DNA from: Neobacillus piezotolerans
Lineage (GTDB): Bacteria > Bacillota > Bacilli > Bacillales > Cytobacillaceae
DNA length: 64,000 nt
Assembly: GCF_003362805.1 (NCBI RefSeq)
Contig: NZ_QNQT01000002.1
Location: 727,296 to 791,295, forward strand
Direction of reading: 5' to 3'
In this document: positions 26,440-35,112 of the stretch, one piece after another
How positions within the stretch are numbered: position 1 is the stretch's first letter
How the letters are laid out: the number at the start of each line of letters is the position of its first letter
Made by a program: the position numbers and the translations under genes
Notes under the pieces: model-generated
Databases searched by the model: none
What the model saw: only the letters and a program-made list of their open reading frames with translations
Told to the model about the DNA's origin: nothing

Positions 26440-26741
26440 CGTTCAAATTGGTCTAGTATCATGAGTAGAAATACAGCCAAAATATTAAGAACGGCTAGTA
26501 TTGTAAACTGGTAACCTTGTATTCCGCTGAAAAAATGATAGGCAATTGGGAACAAAACAGTTTCCACACCAAATAACATTATCACCAAACCAATTCGTTC
26601 TGCTAATTTCCTTTCGTTTCTAGGGACGAAAATTTCATTATTACCAGCAATGAATGAAGTTTTTCCTTTATGTTTAATGGAAATGCCTACAAAAATAATG
26701 ACGAAACCTAAAGCTATCAACACTAAGGATTTTACCAGCAT
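26436..26741 (-). CDS. Small membrane protein, three helices
   Basis: 101 residues with hydrophobic segments near residues 4-22, 50-70 and 77-97, and a hydrophilic loop with GNNEIFVPRNERKLAERIG between the first two. Not recognised. GGAGGAAGT precedes the ATG. Its stop overlaps that of the convergent phosphatase gene. Confidence 0.65.
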   Translation of the reverse strand: MLVKSLVLIALGFVIIFVGISIKHKGKTSFIAGNNEIFVPRNERKLAERIGLVIMLFGVETVLFPIAYHFFSGIQGYQFTILAVLNILAVFLLMILDQFER

Positions 26742-26913
26742 ATACTTCCTCCTAGAGAATAGATTTTATCCTGGATTAACTACCGGTTAATTCAAAGAGT
26801 GTTTTCCTCCATTATATGTAATTTGATGCCGAGATTAAAACATTAGGAGCGGAAGAAAGTTCAAGTATATCTTGGACAAACATAGGTGAAAGAGAAATGT
26901 CGGGGGGATTGGG

Positions 26914-27404
26914 ATGGACATGGTAGATATTCTTAAAAACAAAAACATTAAGGTAAGAAAATTACCGAAATGGGGAGCGGATTTACGGAAAGAATGGGAA
27001 ACTCATTTCGCCAATCATCTCAACGACGAAGAAAAAAGAGAAATTTACTTATTTGACCATGGCGGTTATTGCGGCTATTTATGGCATCTATTCAGTTATA
27101 AAAAGAAAGATTGTCTTGAAGGTGAAATGGCCCAAAAGGCGTTTGACATGAGACCAAAACAGAATGTTATGTGTTTTTTCAAGACTCTGATTTTGCCTTA
27201 CAACTTGAGAATGCTTCTGGATTTAGCACCACAGACTTGATTCATGAAACAGCTATTGATTTGTACATAGTAGATAAAAAGTTTCGCTGGACTTTTGTGA
27301 TAACGCACGAAACAGGTTGGTGCGGCCTTATTTTAGCCGTAGGTAAGGACTCAATCATGGTGAAATTCCAGATATTCTTTAGAAAGTATGGAGGCCAAAT
27401 GTGA
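26914..27404 (+). pseudogene. DUF4275 gene with a frameshift
   Basis: Two overlapping frames together spell one DUF4275 protein. Residues from 26914 read MVDILKNKNIKVRKLPKWGADLRKEWE...YLWHLFSYKKKDCLEGEMAQKAFDMRPKQN. The other frame then takes over near 27165: CYVFFQDSDFALQLENASGF and IDLYIVDKKFRWTFVITHETGWCG. One base is missing between about 27153 and 27165. DUF4275 is a family of unknown function in bacilli. The tail after GWCG is longer than usual and overlaps the next start by 4 nt. Confidence 0.75.
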
Positions 27405-28318
27405 TTATCCCAACAATTCTTCGTAATACTTTAGGAATAATAGGATTTCCTTTTACTATCTGGAACCTGGCGATGGACCGAAAAAACAGGGTCGAACCGC
27501 CTGGGCAGATTATAAAAACGAGATATTCAGATATACATGCAATTGTAACAGGTGGTGGGCCGATAACGGTTATTCTGGAAGCTGGATATACCTCCGTTTC
27601 AATCGATTGGTGCTATGTCCAGCCGGAAATTTCCAAGATTGCCCGGGTCATTTCGTTTGACAGGGGGAATTATGGTTGGAGTAGAACAAGACGGAAAACA
27701 ATGACTTCCTTGGATAGCGTTGAGGAAATAAGAGAAGTGTTAGATCATCATAAAATCAAGCCGCCATATATTTTAGTAGGCCACTCCTACGGCGGGCTTT
27801 CGATGCGATTGTTTGCAAGCATGTATCCAAATGAGGTGGCTGGACTTGTTTTGGAAGATGCGGTCCATGAAAGCCAGTATATGCTTACCCCGGAGAATAC
27901 GAAGCGAATCACGAAATTCAGGAGGCTTGTCACTACGGGGTATGTTACTTCGCTCGTTGGCATTCCAAGAGCGTTGAAACAGAAAATCGGCAGGAAGTTT
28001 CTCGAAAAGAAGTATGATCAATCACTAAACTACATTGGTTATACGTTAGGTGCTTATCAATCCGCCTACCGTGAATACCTGGATTCCGAACAGTCGGCAC
28101 AACAACTCATAAACGCCGCTCCTTTACGAGAAAATTTGCCCGTTATCGTGATAAGCGCGAAAAAGCAACCGGACAGTTGGAAGCGCGACCAGCTGTTATT
28201 GGCGAATTTAACGGAAAATACAGAGCATATCGAAGCAGACACTGGGCATTCCGTTCACCTTGAGAACCCTGCAATTGTGATAGAGAGTATAAAAAAATTA
28301 ATAAACAATAGGCCATAG
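27401..28318 (+). CDS. Alpha/beta hydrolase
   Basis: 305-residue serine hydrolase of the alpha/beta fold. The nucleophile elbow is VGHSYGGLS (Ser near residue 128). The acid is likely in LVLEDAVHES or the later VIVISAKKQPDSW region, and the His is in ADTGHSVHLENP near residue 283. A hydrophobic stretch at residues 4-20 may be a weak membrane anchor. Probably an esterase or haloperoxidase-like hydrolase; substrate unknown. GTG start at 27401 with ATGGAGG upstream, overlapping the DUF4275 remnant, so translation was once coupled. Confidence 0.88.
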   Translation: MIIPTILRNTLGIIGFPFTIWNLAMDRKNRVEPPGQIIKTRYSDIHAIVTGGGPITVILEAGYTSVSIDWCYVQPEISKIARVISFDRGNYGWSRTRRKTMTSLDSVEEIREVLDHHKIKPPYILVGHSYGGLSMRLFASMYPNEVAGLVLEDAVHESQYMLTPENTKRITKFRRLVTTGYVTSLVGIPRALKQKIGRKFLEKKYDQSLNYIGYTLGAYQSAYREYLDSEQSAQQLINAAPLRENLPVIVISAKKQPDSWKRDQLLLANLTENTEHIEADTGHSVHLENPAIVIESIKKLINNRP

Positions 28319-28339
28319 AGTTAGGGGGACAATTTTAAA

Positions 28340-28825
28340 ATGACCGAATTCAAAACATCTCAAGAGAAGGAAATCCATAAGAAATTAGCAATCGATTTGT
28401 TTAATTATACATGGGATTTAATTGAGAAAAACAATCGTAGTGAAGCAGACGACGAAAACATGGTAAATGCAGCTCATGCTTCGCGTTTTCATTGGGGATT
28501 AGTGGGAACCTTATTGAATTTTGCGAGAGGTGAATGGCAAATTTCACGTGTATATTCGCTTTTAGGAAGAGCGGAACCCGCGCTTAATCATGCGAACAAA
28601 TCCTTGGACCTTTGTTTAAATAACAATCTTGGTGCATTTGATTTAGGTTTCGCATATGAAGCGCTGGCCCGTGCCTATGCCGTAAAGGGAGACAAGCAAA
28701 AACGGGACGAAAACATTTCATTGGCCAAGCAGGCCGCTCAGAATGTTCAAGAGGATGGAGATAAGGCTTGGCTGCTGAAAAACGTAGATACAGTTGCCAC
28801 GCTTTCTCTTCCGAAGTGGGAGTGA
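28340..28825 (+). CDS. Tetratricopeptide-like helical protein, unknown
   Basis: 161 residues, all helical, cytosolic. Two TPR-like units can be seen: QISRVYSLLGRAEPALNHANKSLDLCLNN and LGFAYEALARAYAVKGDKQKRDENISLAKQAA. Such proteins usually mediate protein contacts. The N-terminal part (KKLAIDLFNYTWDLIEK ... AAHASRFHW) recalls small proteins that bacilli encode next to acetyltransferases or hydrolases. TAGGGGGAC upstream of the ATG. It is 21 bp after the hydrolase stop, hence likely the same operon. Confidence 0.7.
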   Translation: MTEFKTSQEKEIHKKLAIDLFNYTWDLIEKNNRSEADDENMVNAAHASRFHWGLVGTLLNFARGEWQISRVYSLLGRAEPALNHANKSLDLCLNNNLGAFDLGFAYEALARAYAVKGDKQKRDENISLAKQAAQNVQEDGDKAWLLKNVDTVATLSLPKWE

Positions 28826-28852
28826 TCCAAATTTTGAGAAGGTGGTAGGACA

Positions 28853-29146
28853 GTGATTTATTTTCTAATTTTTGTTTCATTCATATTATCTACTACGGTC
28901 TCAGTCCTTTTTTTGAAAAAGAGTTTCAACAAGTGGTTGGCGTGGTTAGTGGCATTTTGTTTAAATACGTTATTTCTAGGAACAGCCATCTGGGTTTTCT
29001 ACGTGACAAACGACGAGGTAAGACTATTTGGCATTGGGGCTACGAACGTTTCATACCTTGCCTTATCAATCCCATTCATCACTTGGAGTAATTTATACAT
29101 ACTTGAATTTGCAAAACGGAAAATGGTGAAAAACAAGGCCTTATAA
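28853..29146 (+). CDS. Small membrane protein, three helices
   Basis: 97 residues from GTG 28853 (AAGGTGGTAGG upstream) with hydrophobic stretches at about residues 3-20, 28-48 and 58-78 and a positively charged C-terminus (AKRKMVKNK), which should face the cytoplasm. No family recognised. It lies in the same-strand row that begins with the hydrolase. Confidence 0.62.
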   Translation: MIYFLIFVSFILSTTVSVLFLKKSFNKWLAWLVAFCLNTLFLGTAIWVFYVTNDEVRLFGIGATNVSYLALSIPFITWSNLYILEFAKRKMVKNKAL

Positions 29147-29211
29147 ACACTTTTTCAATATGGAACATTATGGCCGCGTTGTCGTATATAGTTAGAGAGG
29201 GAGGGATTTTT

Positions 29212-29625
29212 CTGAAAAGGTTCCTTTATTATTTGGGTTGCACGATTGTCATTGGAGTTATTTTTTATGTGGGCATGAAGTATCACATTAACCTAAAAAG
29301 AGAAGCCGAGATGACGTATAATATGTTTCCGACTTTGATTTTTACAATTGTCTCCCCTGTCGTAATCGGGTTGCTGCTACGGATTCCAAAGCTGATCCTG
29401 GAGATTATTGAAAAAAAGAAGTGGACGTTTGATTGGGTTAAAATTGTCGCAGTTGGGCTTCCCGCACTTTATGTGGCGTTGGCACCGTATTTGTATTACT
29501 CCCCAATGGGGGACTACCTCCCTTTTGCAGCAGTATTTGCATCTTTCGGGGCTTCCACCATAACCACAGCGGCAGGAATTGTTTTTGGATATGTTTTATT
29601 GGACAGCTTGAAAAAGCCCGATTGA
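29212..29625 (+). CDS. Membrane protein, unknown; possible CTG start
   Basis: About 137 residues with hydrophobic segments near residues 3-22, 35-52, 65-85 and 100-125. Family not recognised. The start is uncertain. GAGGGAGGG is placed 6 nt before CTG 29212, giving LKRFLYYLGCTIVIGVIFY, a natural membrane-protein start. An ATG at 29170 is also in frame but has no ribosome-binding site and would add a short hydrophilic leader. Standard callers would use 29170. Confidence 0.6.
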   Translation: MKRFLYYLGCTIVIGVIFYVGMKYHINLKREAEMTYNMFPTLIFTIVSPVVIGLLLRIPKLILEIIEKKKWTFDWVKIVAVGLPALYVALAPYLYYSPMGDYLPFAAVFASFGASTITTAAGIVFGYVLLDSLKKPD

Positions 29626-29690
29626 TCTATGTAAAACGCCCGCCAGAGTTTTCTTGGCGGAGGCATTTTATGAAGTTTTCCACCTAACTA

Positions 29691-29861
29691 TTAAAAAAAG
29701 AAAAATGGAGCAACGGCAGCGCCGGTAAAGCCACCGAGGAATCCTCCCGCAAATCCTCCTGCAAATGCCGGACCGAAACCGCCACGGAAGCCAGGACCGA
29801 ATCGGTAAGGAGGATAACCCCTGAACCTAGGACCGTACCCATAACGATAATAACCCATCAT
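29691..29861 (-). CDS. Small Gly/Phe/Tyr-rich protein, likely spore-associated
   Basis: 56 residues: MMGYYRYGYGPRFRGYPPYRFGPG followed by repeated GGFxGGF units and a hydrophobic VAPFFFF end. The aromatic-glycine composition resembles small spore coat/surface proteins of bacilli, though I cannot name it. The start at 29861 is set by AAGGAG 6 nt upstream; the frame is open to 29885. Confidence 0.68.
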   Translation of the reverse strand: MMGYYRYGYGPRFRGYPPYRFGPGFRGGFGPAFAGGFAGGFLGGFTGAAVAPFFFF

Positions 29862-30056
29862 ATTCACTCCTTTAGTTGTTGGCATGCCGTTCCCTATGGG
29901 TCAAGCAACCTTACTCCTACTATATGGAATTCACCTTGTGCCTGTACTGAACAAAAGCGGAGTTAATAGGAATAAATTTTAAAAAAAGGGCCTTTGGAGC
30001 AGCTAAAGCAGGAATGGATTACCTGTACCATTAGCAAAGGAATTAGGTGCATTAGG

Positions 30057-30245
30057 ATGAAAGATTTTCACTGCTGCGCGACATGCCGGCATTTCCTGGC
30101 CGAGAAAAAGGCGGAAGGGATGATGTATTCCTGCAGCCGGCTCGGGTACGAAACGAAACCTACTTATAAGTTCAACTGCTGGAACCCTAAGGAGCATGTA
30201 AATAAGCTGATGAATAAAAAAAACATGGGCCACGCTAGCGGTTAA
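30057..30245 (+). CDS. Small Cys-rich protein (CCxxC...C...C)
   Basis: 63 residues: MKDFHCCATCRHFLAEKK, then MMYSCSRLGYETKPTYKFNCWNPK. Five to six Cys arranged C-C-x-x-C ... C ... C suggest a zinc or iron-sulfur site. The family (small, Bacillaceae) is familiar but has no known function. The start is uncertain: the frame is open from TTG 29994; the ATG at 30057 begins the conserved block. A frameshifted partial copy lies at 4799-4875. Confidence 0.7.
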   Translation: MKDFHCCATCRHFLAEKKAEGMMYSCSRLGYETKPTYKFNCWNPKEHVNKLMNKKNMGHASG

Positions 30246-30261
30246 AAGAATACGAATGAGA

Positions 30262-30297
30262 AAGGGCGCTCCAAAGAGGAATACGCCTTTTTTTGTT
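30262..30297 (+). terminator. Probable terminator
   Basis: AAAGGGCG pairs with CGCCTTTT across a 15-nt loop and runs into seven T, 17 bp after the Cys-rich gene. Confidence 0.6.
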
Positions 30298-30340
30298 GAA
30301 TAATAGTTTATAAGTCCTGGATTAATTTTCCTCAACAGGA

Positions 30341-30501
30341 ATGTCTTTTGAGTATACGGTAGTGATGCCATCTTTGTTGAGGGACAATATGTACGGGGAG
30401 CGGATGGAATTAGTCGGGGCATTGGCTTAATGCTCAATGGCGCTGCATTCCTCATCATTTTTTCGATTTCATCCTTCTTTTTAATGATCCGTTCGAAATG
30501 A
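30341..30501 (+). pseudogene. Frameshifted small membrane protein, tentative
   Basis: ATG 30341 reads MSFEYTVVMPSLLRDNMYGERMELVGALA and stops. One base shift at about 30424 continues LMLNGAAFLIIFSISSFFLMIRSK to a stop at 30499. Restoring one G (ATTGGC to ATTGGGC) gives a smooth 53-residue single-helix protein. No clear ribosome-binding site, so the call is tentative. Confidence 0.35.
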
Positions 30502-30523
30502 CTAAAACTAAGGAGTGATAAAT

Positions 30524-30898
30524 ATGATGTTTCTTTGCCTGGGTTATTTTGACCCCGAAAAAATGGATTCCCGCCCAAAGGCGGAGATTGATGCTGTCTT
30601 GGATGAGTGCGGCCCCCACCTCGAAGAATTGTACAGGACCGGACGAGTTCTGATGGATGCCGGCGTGGATGTGGCGGCTAAAAACCTCCGCTGGGATAAT
30701 GGGGCAATAACGGTTAATCACGGTCCTTTTACTATAGCGAAAGAAAGGGTTGGGAGTGCATTCCTTATCGAAGCCGAGAATATGGAAGAAGCAATCCGGA
30801 TTGCCTCATTACACCCTACCGCACAATTGGCAGCGGGTGAGCAGTTTGGCTGGGGCTTAGAAATTAGGCCGGTCCACTATTTTAAGGGGAAGGAATAG
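30524..30898 (+). CDS. YciI/DGPF-like protein
   Basis: About 124 residues, ferredoxin-like YCII fold. It has FLCLGYFDPEKMDSRP at the start, VNHGPFTIAKERVGSAFLIEAENMEEAIRIASLHP, the typical GPF...GxxxIEA block, and a closing EIRPVHYF. Such proteins are often fused to or beside ECF sigma factors; here none is adjacent. Function unknown. The ATG at 30524 is preferred over GTG 30515, which lies inside the AAGGAG ribosome-binding site. Confidence 0.85.
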   Translation: MMFLCLGYFDPEKMDSRPKAEIDAVLDECGPHLEELYRTGRVLMDAGVDVAAKNLRWDNGAITVNHGPFTIAKERVGSAFLIEAENMEEAIRIASLHPTAQLAAGEQFGWGLEIRPVHYFKGKE

Positions 30899-30970
30899 CG
30901 TATCTTGAAGTTGAAGTTGTTCTCTAAATAAAATAAATGTTACACTAGAATCGCATATTGTGAATGGATA

Positions 30971-31056
30971 TGTTATACTGAAAACAACCTTTGAAGCTTT
31001 AAACTTTTTACATTACCGGCACCATGCCCCTACTCGATCGTTGAGTAGGGTTTTTT
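30971..31056 (+). ncRNA. Candidate small RNA
   Basis: An extended -10 element TGTTATACT (30971-30979) would start a transcript near 30986. It ends at a textbook terminator: stem CCCTACTC / GAGTAGGG with a 7-nt loop at 31028-31050 and six T. No reading frame of note lies within these 70 nt, and the nearest upstream stop is 70 bp before the promoter, so a free small RNA is a reasonable guess. There is no clear -35 element. Confidence 0.35.
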
Positions 31057-31082
31057 ATTGATTATTTTTTAATAAACATAAA

Positions 31083-31114
31083 AAAACAGGCCCTAAAAAG
31101 AGCCTGTTTTGGTT
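31083..31114 (-). terminator. Terminator of the cold-shock gene
   Basis: On the minus strand AAAACAGGC / GCCTGTTTT stem with a T-rich tail, 14 bp after the csp stop. Confidence 0.85.
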
Positions 31115-31127
31115 ATACAAATATGAT

Positions 31128-31357
<230 letters not shown>

Positions 31358-31447
31358 AATGTGTTACTATCTCTGCCCAAAGTGACTTCAAGACGAAAAG
31401 TCGAAACTCATACAATCCTTTACACCGAACAAAAATAATTCTTCTCC

Positions 31448-31476
31448 ATCATAACAGTAATCGGAAGCAATTGCAA
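31448..31476 (-). promoter_or_regulatory. SigA-type promoter of csp
   Basis: On the minus strand TTGCAA (31476-31471), a 17-nt spacer ending TGT, then TATGAT (31453-31448): good -35, extended -10. It leaves a leader of about 110 nt. Confidence 0.85.
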
Positions 31477-31663
31477 ATGAGCCATATAGACTATCTTGGG
31501 TCCGGGCATTTTTTTAAAAGAATCGATTGTGTGTCTTAATGCCTAGTCAAAGGATTATCTTGAAGTTTAAGATACAATCTTTTATCAAGGTAATTGGAAT
31601 TATTATGGTAGCATCCCCTCTTTCTGGTAAAATAAAGTTAAGGGATGAAGAGGGGGCAGAATT

Positions 31664-32281
31664 ATGAAAAATGGGATAAAGCTGCTATTGCTGATTGCAA
31701 CTGCCGTACTTCTAGCCGCTTCAGGCTGCGAAGTCAATACCGGAAGCCAAGTCCAAATAAAGATGAAAACCGTTGAAGAACAAACAGAAATTCTGGAGTC
31801 ATACACATTTGAGGATTATAAAAACATCTATGAAAATGTCCTGAAGGAAGCGAGCAGGCTTGAAAAGGACGAAGATTTGCTAAAGTGGGTAATCCGGACA
31901 TTAGCCCAGGAAAAATTGCTTTTTAATACAGACTTATCCGACAAACAAATAAGGGCGCTCGCCAAAGAGGCGATGGAAAAAGATAAACTGTGGAAATCAA
32001 TTGCTGAGGATCGGTATGGAATTAAAGCCAGTGATGCCGAAGTCGACCGCTATATCGAGGCGGGGCCTGACACCAGCAGCTTGCCGCAGCATATTGCCAT
32101 TGCGGAATCCCTGAATATGAACCTGGATGAGTACAACCATGGCTTTGATTGGGACATTTATGAAAAAGCAGTCATCTGGCAAAAATTAAAGCCAAAGCTC
32201 GAGAAGAAATATAACACCACAAACAACGAAACGCTTGCTGAGAAATTCAATGCAGAGGTAGAGAAAAACTATAAAAAATAG
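31664..32281 (+). CDS. Predicted lipoprotein with SurA-like helical region
   Basis: 205 residues. Lipoprotein signal MKNGIKLLLLIATAVLLAASGC with Cys at 22. The mature part is helical and acidic/basic mixed; its order KWVIRTLAQEKLLFN ... LAKEAMEKDKLWKSIAEDRYGIKASDAEVDRYI recalls the SurA N-terminal/PrsA-like chaperone region without a parvulin domain. It would sit outside the membrane, perhaps in protein folding or spore germination (inference). GAGGGGGC before the ATG. Confidence 0.72.
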   Translation: MKNGIKLLLLIATAVLLAASGCEVNTGSQVQIKMKTVEEQTEILESYTFEDYKNIYENVLKEASRLEKDEDLLKWVIRTLAQEKLLFNTDLSDKQIRALAKEAMEKDKLWKSIAEDRYGIKASDAEVDRYIEAGPDTSSLPQHIAIAESLNMNLDEYNHGFDWDIYEKAVIWQKLKPKLEKKYNTTNNETLAEKFNAEVEKNYKK

Positions 32282-32348
32282 TAATTGGTAAAGGGATTGG
32301 CAGACGCTAATTCCTTTCATTTTAAAAAAGAGAATTGGGGGAAAAAGC

Positions 32349-32831
32349 ATGGCAATGCCAACACACATCGCCGCTGCAGGCGGAATCGTCGAGAACGAAC
32401 AAGGAGAAATCCTTTTGGTAAAAACACACAATCAGGGATGGGTATTCCCTGGTGGGCAGGTCGAAGTCGGAGAAAACCTAATTGATGCTGTAATCCGTGA
32501 GGTCAAAGAAGAAAGCGGAATCGACATTGAGGTTTCCCATTTGATTGGTGTGTATTCAAATACGGCCATCTACAAATGGTACGATGGCGTAACGGATGTC
32601 CCGACTAAGGTCATGTTCGACTTTGTTTGTAAATTCATTGGCGGGGAATTGGGAATCTCGGAGGAAACGACTGACAGCAAATGGGTTCCCAAAGAAAACG
32701 TCGTCGATTATATCGAAACTCCTGCAATCCGCACCCGCTACCAGGCTTATTTGGATTTCAACGGGAAAACCACGTACATGGAATACGTAACACGGCCGGA
32801 TTTTGAAGTGAAACTGAATCGGACTGTTTAG
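32349..32831 (+). CDS. NUDIX hydrolase
   Basis: 160 residues with a perfect NUDIX box G-QVEVG-E-NLIDAVI-REVKEESGI near residues 36-58. Preceded by AAGGIVENEQGEILLVK, typical of the fold. It would hydrolyse a nucleoside diphosphate linked to another group; substrate unknown. GGGGGAAAAAG before the ATG. It lies 67 bp after the lipoprotein gene and may be co-transcribed. Confidence 0.92.
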   Translation: MAMPTHIAAAGGIVENEQGEILLVKTHNQGWVFPGGQVEVGENLIDAVIREVKEESGIDIEVSHLIGVYSNTAIYKWYDGVTDVPTKVMFDFVCKFIGGELGISEETTDSKWVPKENVVDYIETPAIRTRYQAYLDFNGKTTYMEYVTRPDFEVKLNRTV

Positions 32832-32927
32832 GACTGGGGCAACGCTTGGGGAATTACCTGGGCGTTGTTTGTTTATGGTGAAATTTGGGCGGTTATCGAG
32901 CGGGGTTTGCCTAAAGGAGTGGCTGGA

Positions 32928-33544
32928 TTGATAAATGAATTGAAAGAAAAAGTAAGGGATCTCAGTGAAAACGAAGCAAAATCCCTTTTATTTCTGATTT
33001 TATTGAGAATTGAAATGGCTGAGGAGACAAAATCCTTGGATGAACAATTAAGGAAAGATCTAAGAGAAATTTATTCTGATTTTATGAAAAATAATGCTGG
33101 CCATTCCAATAGCGAGAGTGCTAAAGTCCGACTGCTTTTCATATTGTGTTTGGCGAATCGACTCTCCACATGCTAAAGCACGTGCTGAAAACAGCGGGAA
33201 AGGCTGATAGGGAAGTCTATCTTCCGGGGTGAGTGACATGTTGTTTCTATTTCCCTCAAAAATTGACCACAATTTTTCCGGGTGGCATTCCCCGGTATGC
33301 AACGGCCTATACTCAATCTCCTCTGTATTATTTAATAAGGATAGCTGAGGAACTGAATCGCAAGAAATTGAAAAAGGGCTTTTCGATGGCTGCAAGGATT
33401 ATTGGTGAGGCAATCGGCCAAATTGAAGAATATGTTGGTGATTCTTTTTTGGAATACAGGCTAAGGCATTTAATCGCGGAAGGTGTTTTTGAAGTCCAGG
33501 GCTCGACAAAGGCAATGAGGTATTATAGTGTGAAGCTTCGGTAA
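32928..33544 (+). pseudogene. Decayed DUF1835/DUF3658 gene
   Basis: From TTG 32928 (AAAGGAG 8 nt upstream) the sequence reads INELKEKVRDLSENEAKSL, a typical start of this family. Near 33122-33131 the frame shifts and continues FHIVFGESTLHMLKHVLK, the DUF1835 core. That frame has a stop TGA at 33230, then goes on to VGDSFLEYRLRHLIAEGVF and MRYYSVKLR, the DUF3658 end. Total about 205 codons, while intact relatives have about 300, so an internal part is also lost. One frameshift, one nonsense codon and one deletion: clearly dead. Confidence 0.72.
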
Positions 33545-33666
33545 GGGTATGTTAATGGAGGTTGGTGTCAGCTATCCTCTGTGGTAAAAGGAAGCCGGAC
33601 TGTGATGAATCGGGAGTTATCGGGACACAAGTTGGTTCTAAAACGTAATGTGTGTCCCGATCCATT

Positions 33667-35028
33667 TTAGTTTGAGTTTTGTTTTAGCAAAATCAGCTCT
33701 TTCCTCCCCTCGGAAACACTCGGATATCTTTCTAAAATAATCGTTATAAGATGATCTTTGTTTTTATCCGTTAATGAGCTGTCTTTACGCAAGAAATGCA
33801 GGTAACCCAGCAGTGGATCGCCATCCTTAACCATTACTCGTAAATTCTTTAACTCTACTAGATAATCTTCATAAAATTCTACATCCTCACTATTTGCCAT
33901 CTCTACAGAATTTTCAGCAGCTTCGATGGCCTTGTCCAAGTCCAAAAATAAATAGGCATTAGCCAGTTGCAGATAATAAGAACTGTAAGGAAATAAATAT
34001 ACAGTCCGTTCATAATATTGCAGTGATTTCTCGTAATCTCCTAATTCAGAATAAATTTGCGCAATTAATAACATCACTTCATTGACATTGGGAATAGTGT
34101 CGTTGAGTTCCGACGCGGTTGCCAATGCTTTGTGGGGATTTTTTTGCTGGTAAAGTTCCCCCCGCGCGGTGATAATTTTTAACGGAAATTCCTTTAGTTT
34201 CTTCATGGTTTCGAATTCATAGGAAGAGAATGATTGGCCGGCCTCTTTTTCAAAAACGGCATAAAAATCGTCTTTTTTGCAGCCTTCAATAATTTTATTG
34301 ATGGCAGCGGCGCCTTTATTTTTGACTAATAGGCCGATTAGCACACTGCTCTGAAGATAGGGATTATACGGGGAACGAAGATGTTTATCCCATTGTTTAT
34401 GTGTTCCTAGTTCTTTAAAACCAACTGTTTCTGTTTCCTCAATATCGTCGGATGTAATCCCTTGGTTTTTACGTTCAACATATTCGGCTAACCCTTCATG
34501 AAACCATACAGGCAAGTCTGAAAATCGGACGCTACTATTCTTTAATGTGCTGCTAATCAAATGATGGGTATATTCGTGTACAATGGTTTGTTTAAATTGC
34601 TTTAATTCAGTTTCATCCTTTGGAGTAGCAATATAAATGGAGCTTTTTTCAGCAACATAATACCCGGCTATGTGGCCCTCTGCGAGATTTCCAAATCTAT
34701 CGTTTAATTTCGAAAGATCGTTTGCTAAAACAATGGATAAAGGGCTGTTAAGATTTTTGCCGAACAATTCTTTTAAAAGGCTCTGATTTTCATTTAATGT
34801 TGATAAAACGGCATCAAAAGCCACTGACGTTTTTTCATTATTATTTTTATATTTAAAGGTAACATGTCCAACCTTTTTTGATTGAGCATTCTCTTCTTCA
34901 ACAAGAGGTTTTGAAAAAGGGTTCGGTTTTATCGCTTTTGTGAGTTCACCAAAACCAACGTTCGCCAAAAATGATAGTCCAATGAAAAGTCCCACAACGA
35001 CTATCCAAAAAGTAATTTTTTTTATCAT
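33667..35028 (-). CDS. Membrane-anchored peptidase MA-like zinc protease with TPR region
   Basis: 453 residues. An N-terminal hydrophobic segment (residues 5-23) acts as anchor or signal. A gluzincin-type metalloprotease centre follows: HEYTHH near residue 150 and WFHEGLAEYVE near 178, i.e. HExxH-like HEYTHH plus a downstream Glu. The C-terminal half has TPR-like helices (LIAQIYSELGDYEKSLQYYERTVYLFPY ... LQLANAYLFLDLDKAIEAAE). It probably works at the outer membrane face; substrate unknown. AGGAGAAACC precedes the ATG. The next minus-strand gene starts upstream with 84 bp between. Confidence 0.85.
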   Translation of the reverse strand: MIKKITFWIVVVGLFIGLSFLANVGFGELTKAIKPNPFSKPLVEEENAQSKKVGHVTFKYKNNNEKTSVAFDAVLSTLNENQSLLKELFGKNLNSPLSIVLANDLSKLNDRFGNLAEGHIAGYYVAEKSSIYIATPKDETELKQFKQTIVHEYTHHLISSTLKNSSVRFSDLPVWFHEGLAEYVERKNQGITSDDIEETETVGFKELGTHKQWDKHLRSPYNPYLQSSVLIGLLVKNKGAAAINKIIEGCKKDDFYAVFEKEAGQSFSSYEFETMKKLKEFPLKIITARGELYQQKNPHKALATASELNDTIPNVNEVMLLIAQIYSELGDYEKSLQYYERTVYLFPYSSYYLQLANAYLFLDLDKAIEAAENSVEMANSEDVEFYEDYLVELKNLRVMVKDGDPLLGYLHFLRKDSSLTDKNKDHLITIILERYPSVSEGRKELILLKQNSN

Positions 35029-35112
35029 CGTATGGTTTCTCCTAAGTAAATTATCATTTGGATTCTCCTACACTGATGTGTACTGGACATGCCGTTTTGA
35101 CCAAAAAGAGCT

